From Solirubrobacter sp035555675 (lineage in GTDB: Bacteria > Actinomycetota > Thermoleophilia > Solirubrobacterales > Solirubrobacteraceae), in contig DATMGH010000203.1 of assembly GCA_035555675.1 (NCBI GenBank), forward strand, positions 4,681-68,680: 64,000 bases of DNA, written 5' to 3'. A model generated the notes under the pieces. The model worked only from the letters and a program-made list of their open reading frames with translations, did no database searches and was not told the origin of the DNA. Of the stretch, positions 9,281 to 19,400 are shown piece after piece (the first letter of the stretch is position 1; every line of letters begins with the position of its first letter). Both the position numbers and the translations under genes were made by a program.

Positions 9281-9305
9281 GGGCGCCGGCCTCGCGCCGG
9301 CGCCC
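9281..9305. terminator. Bidirectional terminator
   Basis: A perfect 10-bp stem (9281-9290 with 9296-9305) and a 5-base loop lie between the stop of the carboxypeptidase and the stop of the leftward ABC ATPase, overlapping the latter's stop codon by one base. Confidence 0.7.
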
Positions 9306-10900
9306 TAGGCGGGCTGCTGGTTGAACCCGTCGCCGGCCGCGGCGTCGTCGAGGCGGCCGTTGCGCAGCCGGATCACGGCGTCGGCCCGGCGCCCGACGCT
9401 CTCGTCGTGCGTCGAGCAGAGGATCGCCACGCCGTGCTCGTGCGCCAACTCGGCGAGCAGGTCGGCGACCATCACCGAGCCCTTCTCGTCCAGGTTGGCC
9501 GTCGGCTCGTCGGCGAGCAGGAGCGGGGGCCGGGCGGCGACCGCACGCGCCACCGCGACGCGCTGACGCTGGCCGGCGGACAGGTCGCCGGCCGGGCGGC
9601 GCGCGGCGTCGGCCAGACCGATGCGCTCCAGCGCCTCGTGGCTGCGCGCCCGCGCCTCCTGCGCCTCGACGCCGCGCACCGTCAGCGCCAGCTCGACGTT
9701 CTCGAGCGCACCGAGGAACGGCACCAGCGCCGTCGTCTGGGGCACGATCGCGACGTGCTCGCAGCGCCAGGCCGCGAGCTGCGCGCGGGTCATCCCGTCG
9801 ACGGCGTGACCGAGCACCTCGAGTGTCCCCGCGTCGGGTCGGTCGAGCCCGCCGATCAGGTGGATGAGCGTCGTCTTGCCGCAGCCGGACGGGCCGGAGA
9901 GGACGTGCAGCCGGTTCGGGAGCAGGTCGAGCGAGACGCCGTCCAGCGCCGGACGCCGGCGCGACTCGAAGCGCCGGACGAGCCCCCGCGCCCGCGCGAC
10001 CGGCTCCAGGACGGGCACGACCCGCACCACGCCGTCGCGGCGGACCCGGGGGCGCGCGGGCCGGCGCGGGCCGAGCCGGCGCAGCACCACCGCACCGTCG
10101 GTGACGCCGAGCCCGGCCTCGCCTTCGAGGCCGGCGGCCGCGAGATCGTCCGGATCGATCCGCAGCACGCCGCCATCGTCGATCATCACCACGCGCCGAT
10201 CCGCCGCGCCGCGCCGCAGCTCGGCGGTGACCCGGCCGTCGCGGACGGTGACCGTGCGATCGGCGACGCGCGCCGCCTTGGGGTCGTGCGTGACGAGGAC
10301 CACGGTGGTGCCCTCGGCGGCGGCGAGCTCGCGCAGCGCCGCGAGCACGCGCGTCCCGGCCTCGTCGTCGAGCTCCCCGGTCACCTCGTCGGCGAGCAGC
10401 AGCCGCGGTCGTGCGGACAGCGCGGCGCACAATGCCACCCGCTGCTGCTCCCCGCCGGACAGCTCGGTCCGCCGCGCGTCCGCGCGCTCGCCGAGCCCGA
10501 CGTGCTCGAGCAGCTCGAGAGCGCGTGCGCGGGCACGGCGACGCGGCCAGCCGAGGACCCTCGGGCGCAGGGCGATCATCTCCCACGCCTTCAGGTCGGG
10601 TGAGAGGCTGCGGGCGTAGTGCTGCTGCACGAAGGCCACCGTCGCGGCGCGGTAGGCGGCGAGCTCGCGGTCGCGCAGCTCGTGCAGCGCCGCGCCGAAG
10701 ACCTCCAGCTCTCCGGAGAGCGGCCGCAGGCGGCCCGCGAGGCAGCGCAGGAACGTGCTCTTGCCGGAGCCGCTCGGCCCGATCACCGCCAGCAACTCGC
10801 CCGCTTGGACCGTGAGGCTGAGGCTCTGCAGCGCCACGACCGTCCCGCCGGGCGCGGGATGCGCGGCGAACAGCCGGTGCGCGCGGATCGCGTCAGCCAT
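9305..10900 (-). CDS. ABC transporter ATP-binding protein with two nucleotide-binding domains (LolD/MacB type)
   Basis: About 531 residues from ATG 10900; an in-frame upstream start at 10921 also exists. Two NBDs lie in one chain. NBD1 has Walker A GPSGSGKST, signature LSGGEQQR and LLLADE. NBD2 has GPSGCGKTT, LSAGQRQR and LLLADEPT. A linker of about 90 residues rich in Arg and Val separates them. Most LolD-like ATPases are single domains that dimerise, so this fusion is a built-in dimer. The start overlaps the stop of the FtsX-like permease by 8 bases, showing a two-gene operon. The pair likely moves lipoproteins or lipids, or remodels the envelope; the substrate is unknown. Confidence 0.85.
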   Translation of the reverse strand: MADAIRAHRLFAAHPAPGGTVVALQSLSLTVQAGELLAVIGPSGSGKSTFLRCLAGRLRPLSGELEVFGAALHELRDRELAAYRAATVAFVQQHYARSLSPDLKAWEMIALRPRVLGWPRRRARARALELLEHVGLGERADARRTELSGGEQQRVALCAALSARPRLLLADEVTGELDDEAGTRVLAALRELAAAEGTTVVLVTHDPKAARVADRTVTVRDGRVTAELRRGAADRRVVMIDDGGVLRIDPDDLAAAGLEGEAGLGVTDGAVVLRRLGPRRPARPRVRRDGVVRVVPVLEPVARARGLVRRFESRRRPALDGVSLDLLPNRLHVLSGPSGCGKTTLIHLIGGLDRPDAGTLEVLGHAVDGMTRAQLAAWRCEHVAIVPQTTALVPFLGALENVELALTVRGVEAQEARARSHEALERIGLADAARRPAGDLSAGQRQRVAVARAVAARPPLLLADEPTANLDEKGSVMVADLLAELAHEHGVAILCSTHDESVGRRADAVIRLRNGRLDDAAAGDGFNQQPA

Positions 10901-13900
10901 GCAGCCGCCCCAGTCGATCACCGCGCAGCGCGTGCGCCGCCGCAGCGACGACGGCGGCCGCCGCGGCCACCGCGGCGAGCACCAGGATCAGCGAGACCGC
11001 CGGCCAGGCCATGGCGGCGCGTAGCGCCGGCACCGGCGTCCGGCCCTCCGCCCCCACGCGCACGATCGCGACTACGAGGTGCACGAGCGCGTACGCGGTG
11101 ACGACCGACAGGACCGCGCCGACGACCGCGACCGTCGCCGTCCGCGCGTAGATCAGGCGCCGCAGCCGGCGCGGCTCGATCCCCAGCACCTCGAGCTCGG
11201 CGAGCTCGCCCTCGTCGTCGCGCAGCGTGGCCAGCACGGACAGGACCAGCGCGAGCACCGCGAGCGCGATGGCGATCCCTGCGGTGGCGACGAGCGCGCC
11301 CCTTGTCACGCGCGCGAGGGCGTCGTCGCGCAGCGCCTGCGCGCGCTGCGCGCGGTCCACGACCGCGGCGAGCCGGAACGGCGGCCGGCGCAGCCGCTCG
11401 GCCACAGCGCCGGGCGACGCCCCCGGGCGCAGTTGCAGCCACGCCTCGCTCGGCAGCGCCGCGCCCGGCTCGGCCGCGTTGACGGTCGTGAACAGCCGCC
11501 CGGCGTCGACCACCGCGAACGTGGTTCCCACGGGGATCGTCGGGAACCGCGAAGCGGTGCCGATCGGCTTCAGCCGGACCTGCTGGCCGCCCACGACGCC
11601 GACCGTCACCACGCCGTCGACCGCCGACCGGGCGAGCGCGGGATCGACGAGCGCCGGCAGCGGGTCGGCCGCGTGCGGCTGCGCGGCGCCCAGCGCGTAC
11701 GTCGGCTTGGCGCTGAAGGTCGGGTAGCTGAGCACCGCGCGCCCGCCGCGGCGCGTGACGCGGGCCTGGCCGCCGGCGCTGTAGCCGATGTGCACCTGGT
11801 CGGTCGGCCCCCAGCCGGCGAAGTCCGTGATCGGCCGGCCGCCGGCGCGCAGCGTGCCGAGGACCGTGCTGCCGACGTCACTCGTGAACGAGCCGCCCTG
11901 CTGCAGCGTCGTCCGTACCCCGACGACGCGGCCGCCCCGGGCCTCGCGCGGGACCGCAATCTCGGCGTCGAAGCGCCCGGCCGTCCGCGTGCTCACCAGC
12001 TTGAGGGTCAGCAGACGGCCGTCGGACCCCTGCACGGCCAGCGTGACCGTCGCGCCGCCGCCGGTCAACTCGATGGGCAGCGAGAGCCGCGTCACGTCCT
12101 CCGGCAGCCGCGGGCCCCGCAGCGCGAGCGGCGCCGGCGGACCGAGCGCGACGGCGGCGGCGCTCGCCGTCAGCGAGGAGAAGTCCTCGCGCCAGCCGGG
12201 GAGCGTCGCCACCCACGACGAGGGCAGGCCGACCAGCGCGACCCGCCCTGCGGCCTGTCCCGCCGCGGTGACCTCGCTGGCGTCCAGGCGAATGACCGGC
12301 GCCGCCGTCGCCTGGCCGGCGAGCGCGCCGTAGCGCGCGAACGGCAGCACGTCCGGCTCCGTCCGCGCGGAACGCTCACGCACGCGCAGGTCGGCACCGG
12401 TCGCGAACGCGGCCTGCTCGCCCGCCCCGACCGCGAGGTCGTGGCGGTACGCGAGCGCGAACAGGCTGCCGGCCGCGCAAAGCGTGACGACCGCCACCGC
12501 TGCGCTGGCCGTGCCGGCGTCGCGCGCGAGCCCCAGCGCGTACAGGCGCAGGCCCGCGCCCGACCGGCGCGTCGCGCGCTCCAGCAGGTGCAGCAGCAAC
12601 GGCAGGATCCGCAGCGCGACCAGCGCTCCGCCGACGCACACGAGCGTGGGCAGGACGAGGATCGCCGGATCGAGCCCCGAGCGGTCCGCCAGCTCCCTGG
12701 CGTCGAGCCCGCCGCGCGCCAGCGTCTGCCACGCGACGACCGCCAGCAGCAGCCCGACGCCGGCTTCCAGCGTCACCCGCGCGCGTCGCGTCGTCCGCTC
12801 GCGCAGTGCCGCCAGCTGGGCCACGGTCGCGGCGGCGAACGCGGCGGCGGTCAGTTCCAGCCCGCCCGCCGATAGCAGCGCGTGGCGCAGCGGGCCGCCC
12901 GCGCCGAGAACGAGCGAGAGCGCGACCAGCGCCGCGACCGCGACCACGACCCCGGCGAGCGCCACAGCGGCGACCTCGAACCCGACGAACCCGAGCAGCT
13001 GCGGTCGCGTCGCCCCGACGTCGCGCAGGCGCTCCAGCTCGCCGCCGACGTCGCGGCGGCGCTGCCCCGCGGCGAAGGCGGCGAAGCAGATCAGCAAGCC
13101 CGCGGTCTGCCCCACGATCAGCAGCAGCAGTGCCGAGGTCGAGCGGCCGCGCTGGCGCAGCGACCCGATCAGCGCCTCGGGCCCGCGCACGGTCACCCCG
13201 GGTGCGCCGGTCAGCCGGTTACGCGCCGCGTTGACACCGTCGATCACCGCCTGCTCGTTCCAGGGATGCACGGCGGTGGGCGCCAGCTCGCGGAACCACG
13301 CGTAGGTCCGCGAGCTCTTGACGAGCGGCTCCAGCTCGGCCAGCTCGCGGACGCCGGAGACGAGGTAGAACGCGGCACCGGCGCCGATGTCGGTCACGTT
13401 CGCCGGCGGGATGCGCCCCGCCGGGGCCGGATCGATCCGGCCCCGGCCGACGACGTCCAGAGCGACGCCCGCGCCGGCGGTCGTCTCTTGCCCGCCACCG
13501 AGGTAGACGGCCTCGCAGTGTGCGGGCACGCACGACCCGCGCGGCAGCCGGCCCGCGTCGATGCGCACCCAGGCGGGCGCGTCGTCGACCGCGACCAGGC
13601 GCACCTCCGTCCCGTCGGCACCCGTGGGCGGCGAGACCACGACGCTGCGGACCACGCGCTCGCCGAAGCCGGTGCGCGGGAGAGCGCGCGAGATCCGCGG
13701 GTCGATGCGCTCCCGGTAGCGCGCGCGGATGCGCGCCGTGCGATCGCCGGACGCGCCCGACTGGACGAGGTCGTTCCCGCCCGCCCACGTCTCGAACACC
13801 GAGACGCGCGCCCCGCTGCGCGGGCTGAGCGGCCGCAACGCCGTCGTGCAGCGCGGCGTCCCGCGCCGCCTCCGCAGCGACGTGCACGCCGAGCAACGCG

Positions 13901-14019
13901 AACGCCGCGAGCGCGGCGCCGGCGGCCACGACCGCGGTCGCGCGCTTGCGACGGCCGAGCCGGCGTACGACGAGTGCGCCGAGGGTCACAGCGGCTCGTG
14001 GCGACCGGCCGGCGCGCAT
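10893..14019 (-). CDS. FtsX/MacB-like ABC permease with an apparent frameshift near its N-terminus
   Basis: The main frame (10893-13838, TTG at its left-most possible start) encodes 981 residues. It has a large extracytoplasmic region, a FtsX-type helix bundle in the middle (around SALLLLIVGQTAGLLICFAA) and another at the C-terminus (around GIAIALAVLALVLSVLATL). It lacks the usual first helix. That helix, with positive residues before it, lies directly upstream in another frame from ATG 14019 (VVRRLGRRKRATAVVAAGAA, then LGVHVAAEAARDAAL). Joining the frames near 13838-13860 by a +1 shift restores a normal FtsX N-terminus. It is either a real inactivating indel, a programmed shift or a sequence error. 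Operon with the ATPase. Confidence 0.7.
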
Positions 14020-14136
14020 GAGGCCGAACCGTACGGGTTGCCCACGCCGACCGCCACCACCGACCGCGCAGGCCCTGGCTATCGCGCACGATCCAGAACG
14101 TCCACACCGCCAGCGCACTCGGCGCCATCAGGAACG

Positions 14137-14162
14137 AAAAAACCCTGCATTTGCAGGGTTTT
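14137..14162 (-). terminator. Original chromosomal terminator of tRNA-Glu
   Basis: A 10-bp stem (14139-14148 with 14153-14162) with a 4-base loop is followed, on the minus strand, by a run of six T. It lies just beyond the displaced tRNA 3' end at attL. It is therefore likely the terminator that served the tRNA-Glu gene before the element inserted. Confidence 0.7.
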
Positions 14163-14165
14163 ATC

Positions 14166-14187
14166 AGTACCGCTACGGGGATTCGAA
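14166..14187. repeat. attL: displaced 3' end of tRNA-Glu
   Basis: Direct repeat copy of 22 bp, holding the T-arm and acceptor 3' strand of tRNA-Glu (14169-14187). After base 14187 the sequence departs from the tRNA, marking the left edge of the element. Confidence 0.85.
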
Positions 14188-14306
14188 GCGCGCTCGCGGC
14201 GGGGCGTGATCGACGGCGCAGGGCCGAGAACGGCGTCGTGGCGAGGATTCGCGGCGTGTCGATGCTCCGGCTGGCTCCGGTTCGTTCCGGTCGATTCGGC
14301 GACCAG

Positions 14307-14335
14307 CTGGCGCGCGTCTGGCGCGCAACTGGCGC
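14307..14335 (+). repeat. Three CTGGCGC repeats, candidate recombinase arm sites
   Basis: CTGGCGC starts at 14307, 14318 and 14329, exactly 11 bp apart, about 120 bp inside attL. Related copies (CTGGCGC at 33823, GTGGCGC at 33835) lie about 60 bp inside attR. The placement on both sides of the core suggests arm-type binding sites for the integrase or its excision factor (inference). Confidence 0.45.
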
Positions 14336-14432
14336 CGGTGGCGATCGAGGTCTTCGCTGCCGACGAGCCGGGAGTCAGACGCCCCTGCGGCGTTCCGGGC
14401 ACAGCAGCACGGCGCGCCAGTTCGCCGGGTAC

Positions 14433-14553
14433 TCAGCAGTAGGAGCGGGGCGCGCGTCGCGTGTAGGGGGTGCACGTAGGTGCCGTCCTTGCGGTGGTAG
14501 CCCTCGACGTGAACGGTGCCGCCTCCGGCTGAGCGCGGCACGTAGCTCCCCGG
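14433..14553 (-). pseudogene. Small protein with GYxRKDGTYVxP motif, frame broken
   Basis: The minus strand encodes GTVHVEGYHRKDGTYVHP in one frame, then, after a run of five C, YTRRAPRSYC and a stop in the next frame. Removing one C from the run would give a continuous HPYTRRAPR ending, the usual continuation of this motif in small bacterial proteins of unknown function. The start is not determinable; the upstream part overlaps the next gene on the other strand. It is either a decayed gene or a sequence error. Confidence 0.4.
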
Positions 14554-14668
14554 AGGCCGAGCCGGTGCCGCCGGATACACCGCCGTGATGCGAGCAGGCG
14601 CCCTGGATGCCCCTTCTCGTCCACGAACGCGGTCCTTGCCGCCGCTGATCCTCCGATACTCGGGGCGT

Positions 14669-15181
14669 ATGTCGTCGTCTCCGCTGCCGATCGATGCCGT
14701 GTTGGGCGACGCGGCCACGTTGTTCGACGACACCGACGAGTACGTCGCCACGCTCGGCCGTCTCGGGCTCGACGAGTCTGTGGTCGTCGCCACGATCGAG
14801 GGGTTGATCGGGCCGGCGCCCTATGAGGAGCGCCGGTTCTCGCAGTTCGTGTGGCTGATCGTCGGGCTGGTCGCCGGCCTGCGGGTGGCCGAGGTCGACG
14901 CGACGTCGATGACGCAACGCCGTCTACGCATCGCGCTGCTCGACGCGAACGCGATGATCCAAGAGCACGGCCGAGTCGGTGCGTGTGCCAGGGCGGGCGT
15001 GGACTTGGCCGCGTTGGAGATGTTCTGGTCGTGCTGCGCTGCCCGATCGCCGCGTTGTGAGAGCTATGGAGTCCCGGGTTGGGTTGAGCCGGGAGCGCCG
15101 ACCGAGGAATGGATCGACGGCTCGGTGGCGGCGCTGCTGCTCGGGGTGCTCGCGAGCGGGCGACTCGTCGAGACCGTGTGA
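14669..15181 (+). CDS. Hypothetical protein of the integrated element
   Basis: 170 residues from ATG 14669; an upstream in-frame start at 14585 would add a low-complexity extension. It is predicted mostly helical, with acidic and hydrophobic heptad-like stretches (DAVLGDAATLFDDTDEY; a Leu/Val/Ala-rich segment FVWLIVGLVAGLRVAEVD) and four Cys in the C-terminal half. It is not clearly a membrane protein. It is the first rightward gene after attL and precedes the large-protein pair. No family recognised. Confidence 0.55.
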   Translation: MSSSPLPIDAVLGDAATLFDDTDEYVATLGRLGLDESVVVATIEGLIGPAPYEERRFSQFVWLIVGLVAGLRVAEVDATSMTQRRLRIALLDANAMIQEHGRVGACARAGVDLAALEMFWSCCAARSPRCESYGVPGWVEPGAPTEEWIDGSVAALLLGVLASGRLVETV

Positions 15182-15296
15182 GCGTTCCGGTCGCGCGGCT
15201 TCCAAAGAGAGTGACCGGGGCGACCGTTGACAATTTCATGACGGTCGCGAGAGGGATGTCTCGTTTCACGTCCACCGTGACCGGCACACTCTGACC

Positions 15297-16412
15297 GTGG
15301 CCGCCACCAAGTCCAAGGGGTTCCCGAAGCGCTTCGACCCGTTCGTCGGGCAGGCCCGCACGCAGGGCGCGCTCCGGTACGGCGCGCAGGAGAGCGCACT
15401 GTCGTCGATCTTCGACGACACGACCCGCCGGTACGCGCAGCAGTCGTTGGCGCAGGAGTCCGCGTACCGGTCTCTGCTCGGGTCGTTGCAGCGCGCGCCC
15501 GCGCAACTCCAGCAGGGCTACACGGACGCGGGCTTGTCGCCGAACGTTCTCCAGTCGCTCGCGGGAACGCCCGAGGGTGTCCGGCTGATGGGGTCCCAGG
15601 CGCGCGCGTCGACGGACTTGCAGATGCAGCGGCTCGGCGCGGAACAGGGGCAGCGGTTCATCCAGGGCAAGCTCGCTGACGACTACCGGTCGGACGTCGG
15701 CAAGCTCAACCAGCAGAAGGTCGCGATGGCGACGGAGCGCGGCTTGTACGAGTCCGGGCTGCTGGATGAGCTGATCGGGCAGGACCGGTCGCGCCGGTCG
15801 GAGATCAACGCGGCGGCCCGCAAGCAGCAGTTCGACGCCGACCAGGCGCTTGAGCAGCGCGGCCAGAGCGAGCGGAACGCGCTGATCGGCGCCGGGTTGA
15901 ACCCGGACACGGGGGCGCCGCTGCCGGCGCGGTCGAAGACGGCGGGGAAGGTCAAGGCGGCGTCGCCCGCGACGATCAAGGCAGCTGCCGGCACGTTCAG
16001 CCAGATCCGTTCGCTCGTTCAGGCGCAGTGGGAGCACGGCATCGGCCGCAAGGCCGCGGGCCAGTCGCTCCTGCGCGGGCGCAAGGGAACGAAGGGCGAG
16101 AAGGTCTACGACCCGGTGACCGGCAAGCCGAAGCTCGACCCGAAGACGGGCACCCAGGTCACTACCGGCGCCAAGAGCGAGGTCCCGTCGTTCGCGAAGG
16201 ACCAGCCGCTGCTTCAGGCTGCGTTGGACCTTGCGTACGACGGCCACGTGTCTCCTGCCACCGTCAGGCTCCTGCACAAGGCGTACGGGAACGGGATCGT
16301 CGGCGCGTTGCGGCTGAACACGAAACGCGGGACTCCTCGCCCGCAGCGCCCACAGCCGACCCCGACTGGCGTCTTCGCTCCCGGTTCGGTCCAGCCGCAG
16401 ACGATCGGGTAG
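15297..16412 (+). CDS. Hypothetical helical phage-like protein preceding the giant protein
   Basis: 371 residues from GTG 15297, which follows a TTGACA hexamer at 15227-15232 (no good -10 seen). It is Gln/Ala/Arg-rich and mostly alpha-helical: residues about 15-190 look like a long helical rod (RRYAQQSLAQESAYRSLLGS), then a basic linker, and a C-terminal Pro/Gln tail. No Cys, signal or membrane segment. Four bases separate it from the 1395-residue gene, so they form one unit. Rod-like partners of this kind occur beside internal virion proteins of short-tailed phages, but no family match can be claimed. Confidence 0.65.
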   Translation: MAATKSKGFPKRFDPFVGQARTQGALRYGAQESALSSIFDDTTRRYAQQSLAQESAYRSLLGSLQRAPAQLQQGYTDAGLSPNVLQSLAGTPEGVRLMGSQARASTDLQMQRLGAEQGQRFIQGKLADDYRSDVGKLNQQKVAMATERGLYESGLLDELIGQDRSRRSEINAAARKQQFDADQALEQRGQSERNALIGAGLNPDTGAPLPARSKTAGKVKAASPATIKAAAGTFSQIRSLVQAQWEHGIGRKAAGQSLLRGRKGTKGEKVYDPVTGKPKLDPKTGTQVTTGAKSEVPSFAKDQPLLQAALDLAYDGHVSPATVRLLHKAYGNGIVGALRLNTKRGTPRPQRPQPTPTGVFAPGSVQPQTIG

Positions 16413-16416
16413 GGCC

Positions 16417-19400
16417 ATGCCCGCGATCGACGCGAACGCGAACCGGCAGGTGGTGCGTCGCCGCCGGTACGGTGCCGCTGGTCGCGGCGCGGACACGACT
16501 TCCGTGCCGCGACCGCCGGCCGCGAAGCCGAAGCGGGCGTCGTCGTTCACGCGCCCGGTCGCGGAGCGCCCGTTCACGCAGCAACGCCAGCAGGCGCAGG
16601 AAAAGACGGACCGCGCGCAACGGCGGCTGCCCAGGGCGCCGATCGCGGCGCCGCCGATCATCCACAACCCGACCCCGCGGCAGGTGCAGGCCGCGAAAAC
16701 ACAGATCGTCCAGAGCGTCCGTCGAGCGGTCGGTCCGGCGCGCGGCGCGGAAGGGCAGGCCCGCCAGCAGCAGCTGTACCGGCAGATCCGCACGGACCCG
16801 AAGTACGCCGACGTGCGCCGGTCCGTCGCCCACTGGCAGCGCGAGGACGCGAAGCTGCGCGCGCCGCAGCGGTCTGGTCCCGCCCGGCCGGGCCCGCAGC
16901 CGCGGCGCGCCAGGATCGGTGTTGGGCCGGTGGTCGCGTCGGTGAACCTGACCGCGGCCAGCCAGGGCATCAAGAACCTCGCGGAGAAGGCCGCGCCCGG
17001 GCTCGCCGCATCCGCCAGCACCCCGGAGGGGAAGTTCTTCCGCGCCGGCCTGTCCGACACCGCGCACCTGCCGATCATGGGGCCGCAGCTCGCCTACGAG
17101 GTCGCCGCGGCGGCGAAGGAGGCGGCGGGCGGGGACACGGAGCGCGCGAAGGCGCTCGCGAAGGGGTTCACGCAGGGCGTTTATGGTTTCGCCGCCCAGG
17201 GCAAGTGGGACGAGCTGGAGGACTACGTCCGCGAGCATCCGGTGTACGCGATGCTCGAGCTGCGCGGTGGCAAGGGTCTCGTCGGTCGCGGCGCGGGCGC
17301 GGCGATGCGGTCCGGGGCGCTCGGCGGGACTGCTCGGCGTGCCGCGTCGACGAAGCGCGCGGACGTGGACTTGGCGGGCGGTACGGGCTCGCGGGTTGCG
17401 GATCGCCAGCACTACTCGCCGGACGTGATCACGAAGGCATTCCAGGTGTTCGCTGAGCGGCGTCGCGGCGGCGCTGGCCGGACGGTGCTGCGCGATCATC
17501 GGCTCAGGCGGCGCGCGGACTTCGAGTCCGACACGGCCGCGGCGACCTCACGGGCGTTGCGCCAGGACGAGGCGATCCAGGCGCGGGCGGCGCGGCCGAT
17601 GGTTGGTCGCGGCGGTCAGCGGATCGTGACGGGCTCCCGGGCGGTGAACGCGGTGACGGCTCCGGTTCGTGCGGCGATGGATGCGAAGGCCCGTCGCAGC
17701 CCGCTCGCTGACGTGGTCCCGAATGTGGTGCAGGGCATCGTGCGGCCCGGGCACGTCGTCGCGGACTTGCGCAAGGAGCTGGCGCGGCTGGACCGGGTGC
17801 ACGCGGCGGGCGAGTTCTCGACGGCGGCGCAGCGCAAGCAGAACCGAGCGACAGCCGGAGCGATCCGGCGCGTGCTGGACAGCCCAGTGGCGATGCGTAA
17901 CCTCGACGAGCTGGTCCGGTCGGGCCGCGAGAACGTGGCGGCCGTCAACCGGCTCGAGCAGCGCGCCGCGGACCTCGGGGCGATCACGCCCGAGCGAGCG
18001 GAGCGGGCGAAGTTGTTCCCGGCCGCGCAGGCGCACCTGGGGGCGGAGTACTCGGACGCGCCGTTCCGGGCGGCCAGGGGCCGGGAAGTGGCCGCTGGGC
18101 GGGCGCTGCGTTCCGCTCAGACCCAGCAGCGGCGGGCGCGGGTCACGTACGCTCGGGCGAACGCTCGCGCTCAGCGCAACCTGGCGGAGAAGCGCCGCCA
18201 GTACTTGCGCCGCGACGAGACGTACACGAAGCTCGAACGCGAGCACGGGCAGCTGAAGGTCCGCAAGGAGACGCTGCGGGCCGCGACTCGCGAGGCGGAG
18301 GCGACCGGCAAGCCCGTCACGGTCCGGCTTGGCGGTGACGAGGTCAAGCTCTCACCGGGCGAGGCCCGGTCGATGCTCGACGCCGCGTCGAGCGCGCAGC
18401 GGTCAGCCGGGTCGGCGTTGGCCGCTCGTGCGCGTGTGCTGCACGAGAAGCCGCTCACGCACACGGTCTCCCGGGGGCCGCGCGAGGGGCAGCGGGTCCT
18501 GACCTCGAAGGCGACGGTCAAGCGCGCCGAGCGTCAGGTGCTGGCCGCGCGCGCCGCCCGGGACAAGCCGGCCTTGCAGACGGTGCCGCGCGCTCGCGCC
18601 GAGTTCGACGCGGCGCGACGCGAACGGCAGGCTGCGCAGGTCGGCGGCATCCGGAGCCTGAACGTCGGTGGCCAGCGACTCTCCAACGAGCAGGTCCGCC
18701 AGGCCGTCGGCGCGGACGTCGCGTACCTGCCGCATCACACGAAGGCCCGCGGCGCCAGGGCCTACTACCAGACCGCGTTCGCGGGCCGTAAGAACCTCGA
18801 CGCGTCGAAGAAGCGCACGGGCGCCGCGTTCGAGAAGGGCGCCGACGACCGCTCCTACCAGGCGCTCGTCGAGCACCGCGTCCGCACTCGCGGTGTCGTG
18901 AGCCGGATCGCCGAGCACGACCAGATCGTGCACTCGATCGCGATCAAGGGACCCGGCGGCCGCATGATGACCTGGGAGCAGGCCGAGAAGATCGCCGAGA
19001 ACGCCAGTGAGCGCGGCGCGAAGCTCGTCCCGTACCGCGCGGTGCCGGGCAGCTACGACCGCGCCCGACTCGAACGGATCGCCGAGCGGCAGGGCGCCGC
19101 CGATATGCCCGAGCTCGCGCGCATGATCGAGAGCGAGTTCGCGGAACGCCTCAAGGAGCCCGCGCCCGGTGACCGGACGGCTCGGAACGTCGTGCTGATC
19201 CCGGAGCAGATCGCCAACCAGCTCAAGGCGCAGCAGCAGGTGTCCTCGGGTCTCGGCCGCGCCGGCAACATCGCGTCCGACGTGTTCCGCCGCACGGTCC
19301 TGCCGTTCAGCGCGAAGTGGCTGATGGGCAACACGGTCGAGGCGATCGTCCGGTTGGGCGCGGTCGGCGCCGGCCCGAACAGCTACCGGATCGGCCGCAA

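Larger units (their letters stand above)
14188..14668. other. Element left end without a confident gene
   Basis: About 480 bases between attL and the first rightward gene. It holds three CTGGCGC repeats at an 11-bp period and a decayed small leftward frame (separate entries). Other open frames here are compositional shadows. Confidence 0.5.

Noticed and set aside
14433..17078. A long leftward open frame (881 codons)
   Set aside because: It runs opposite to two well-formed genes and is Arg/Ala-rich from GC codon bias. Only its last codons belong to the small broken motif gene.
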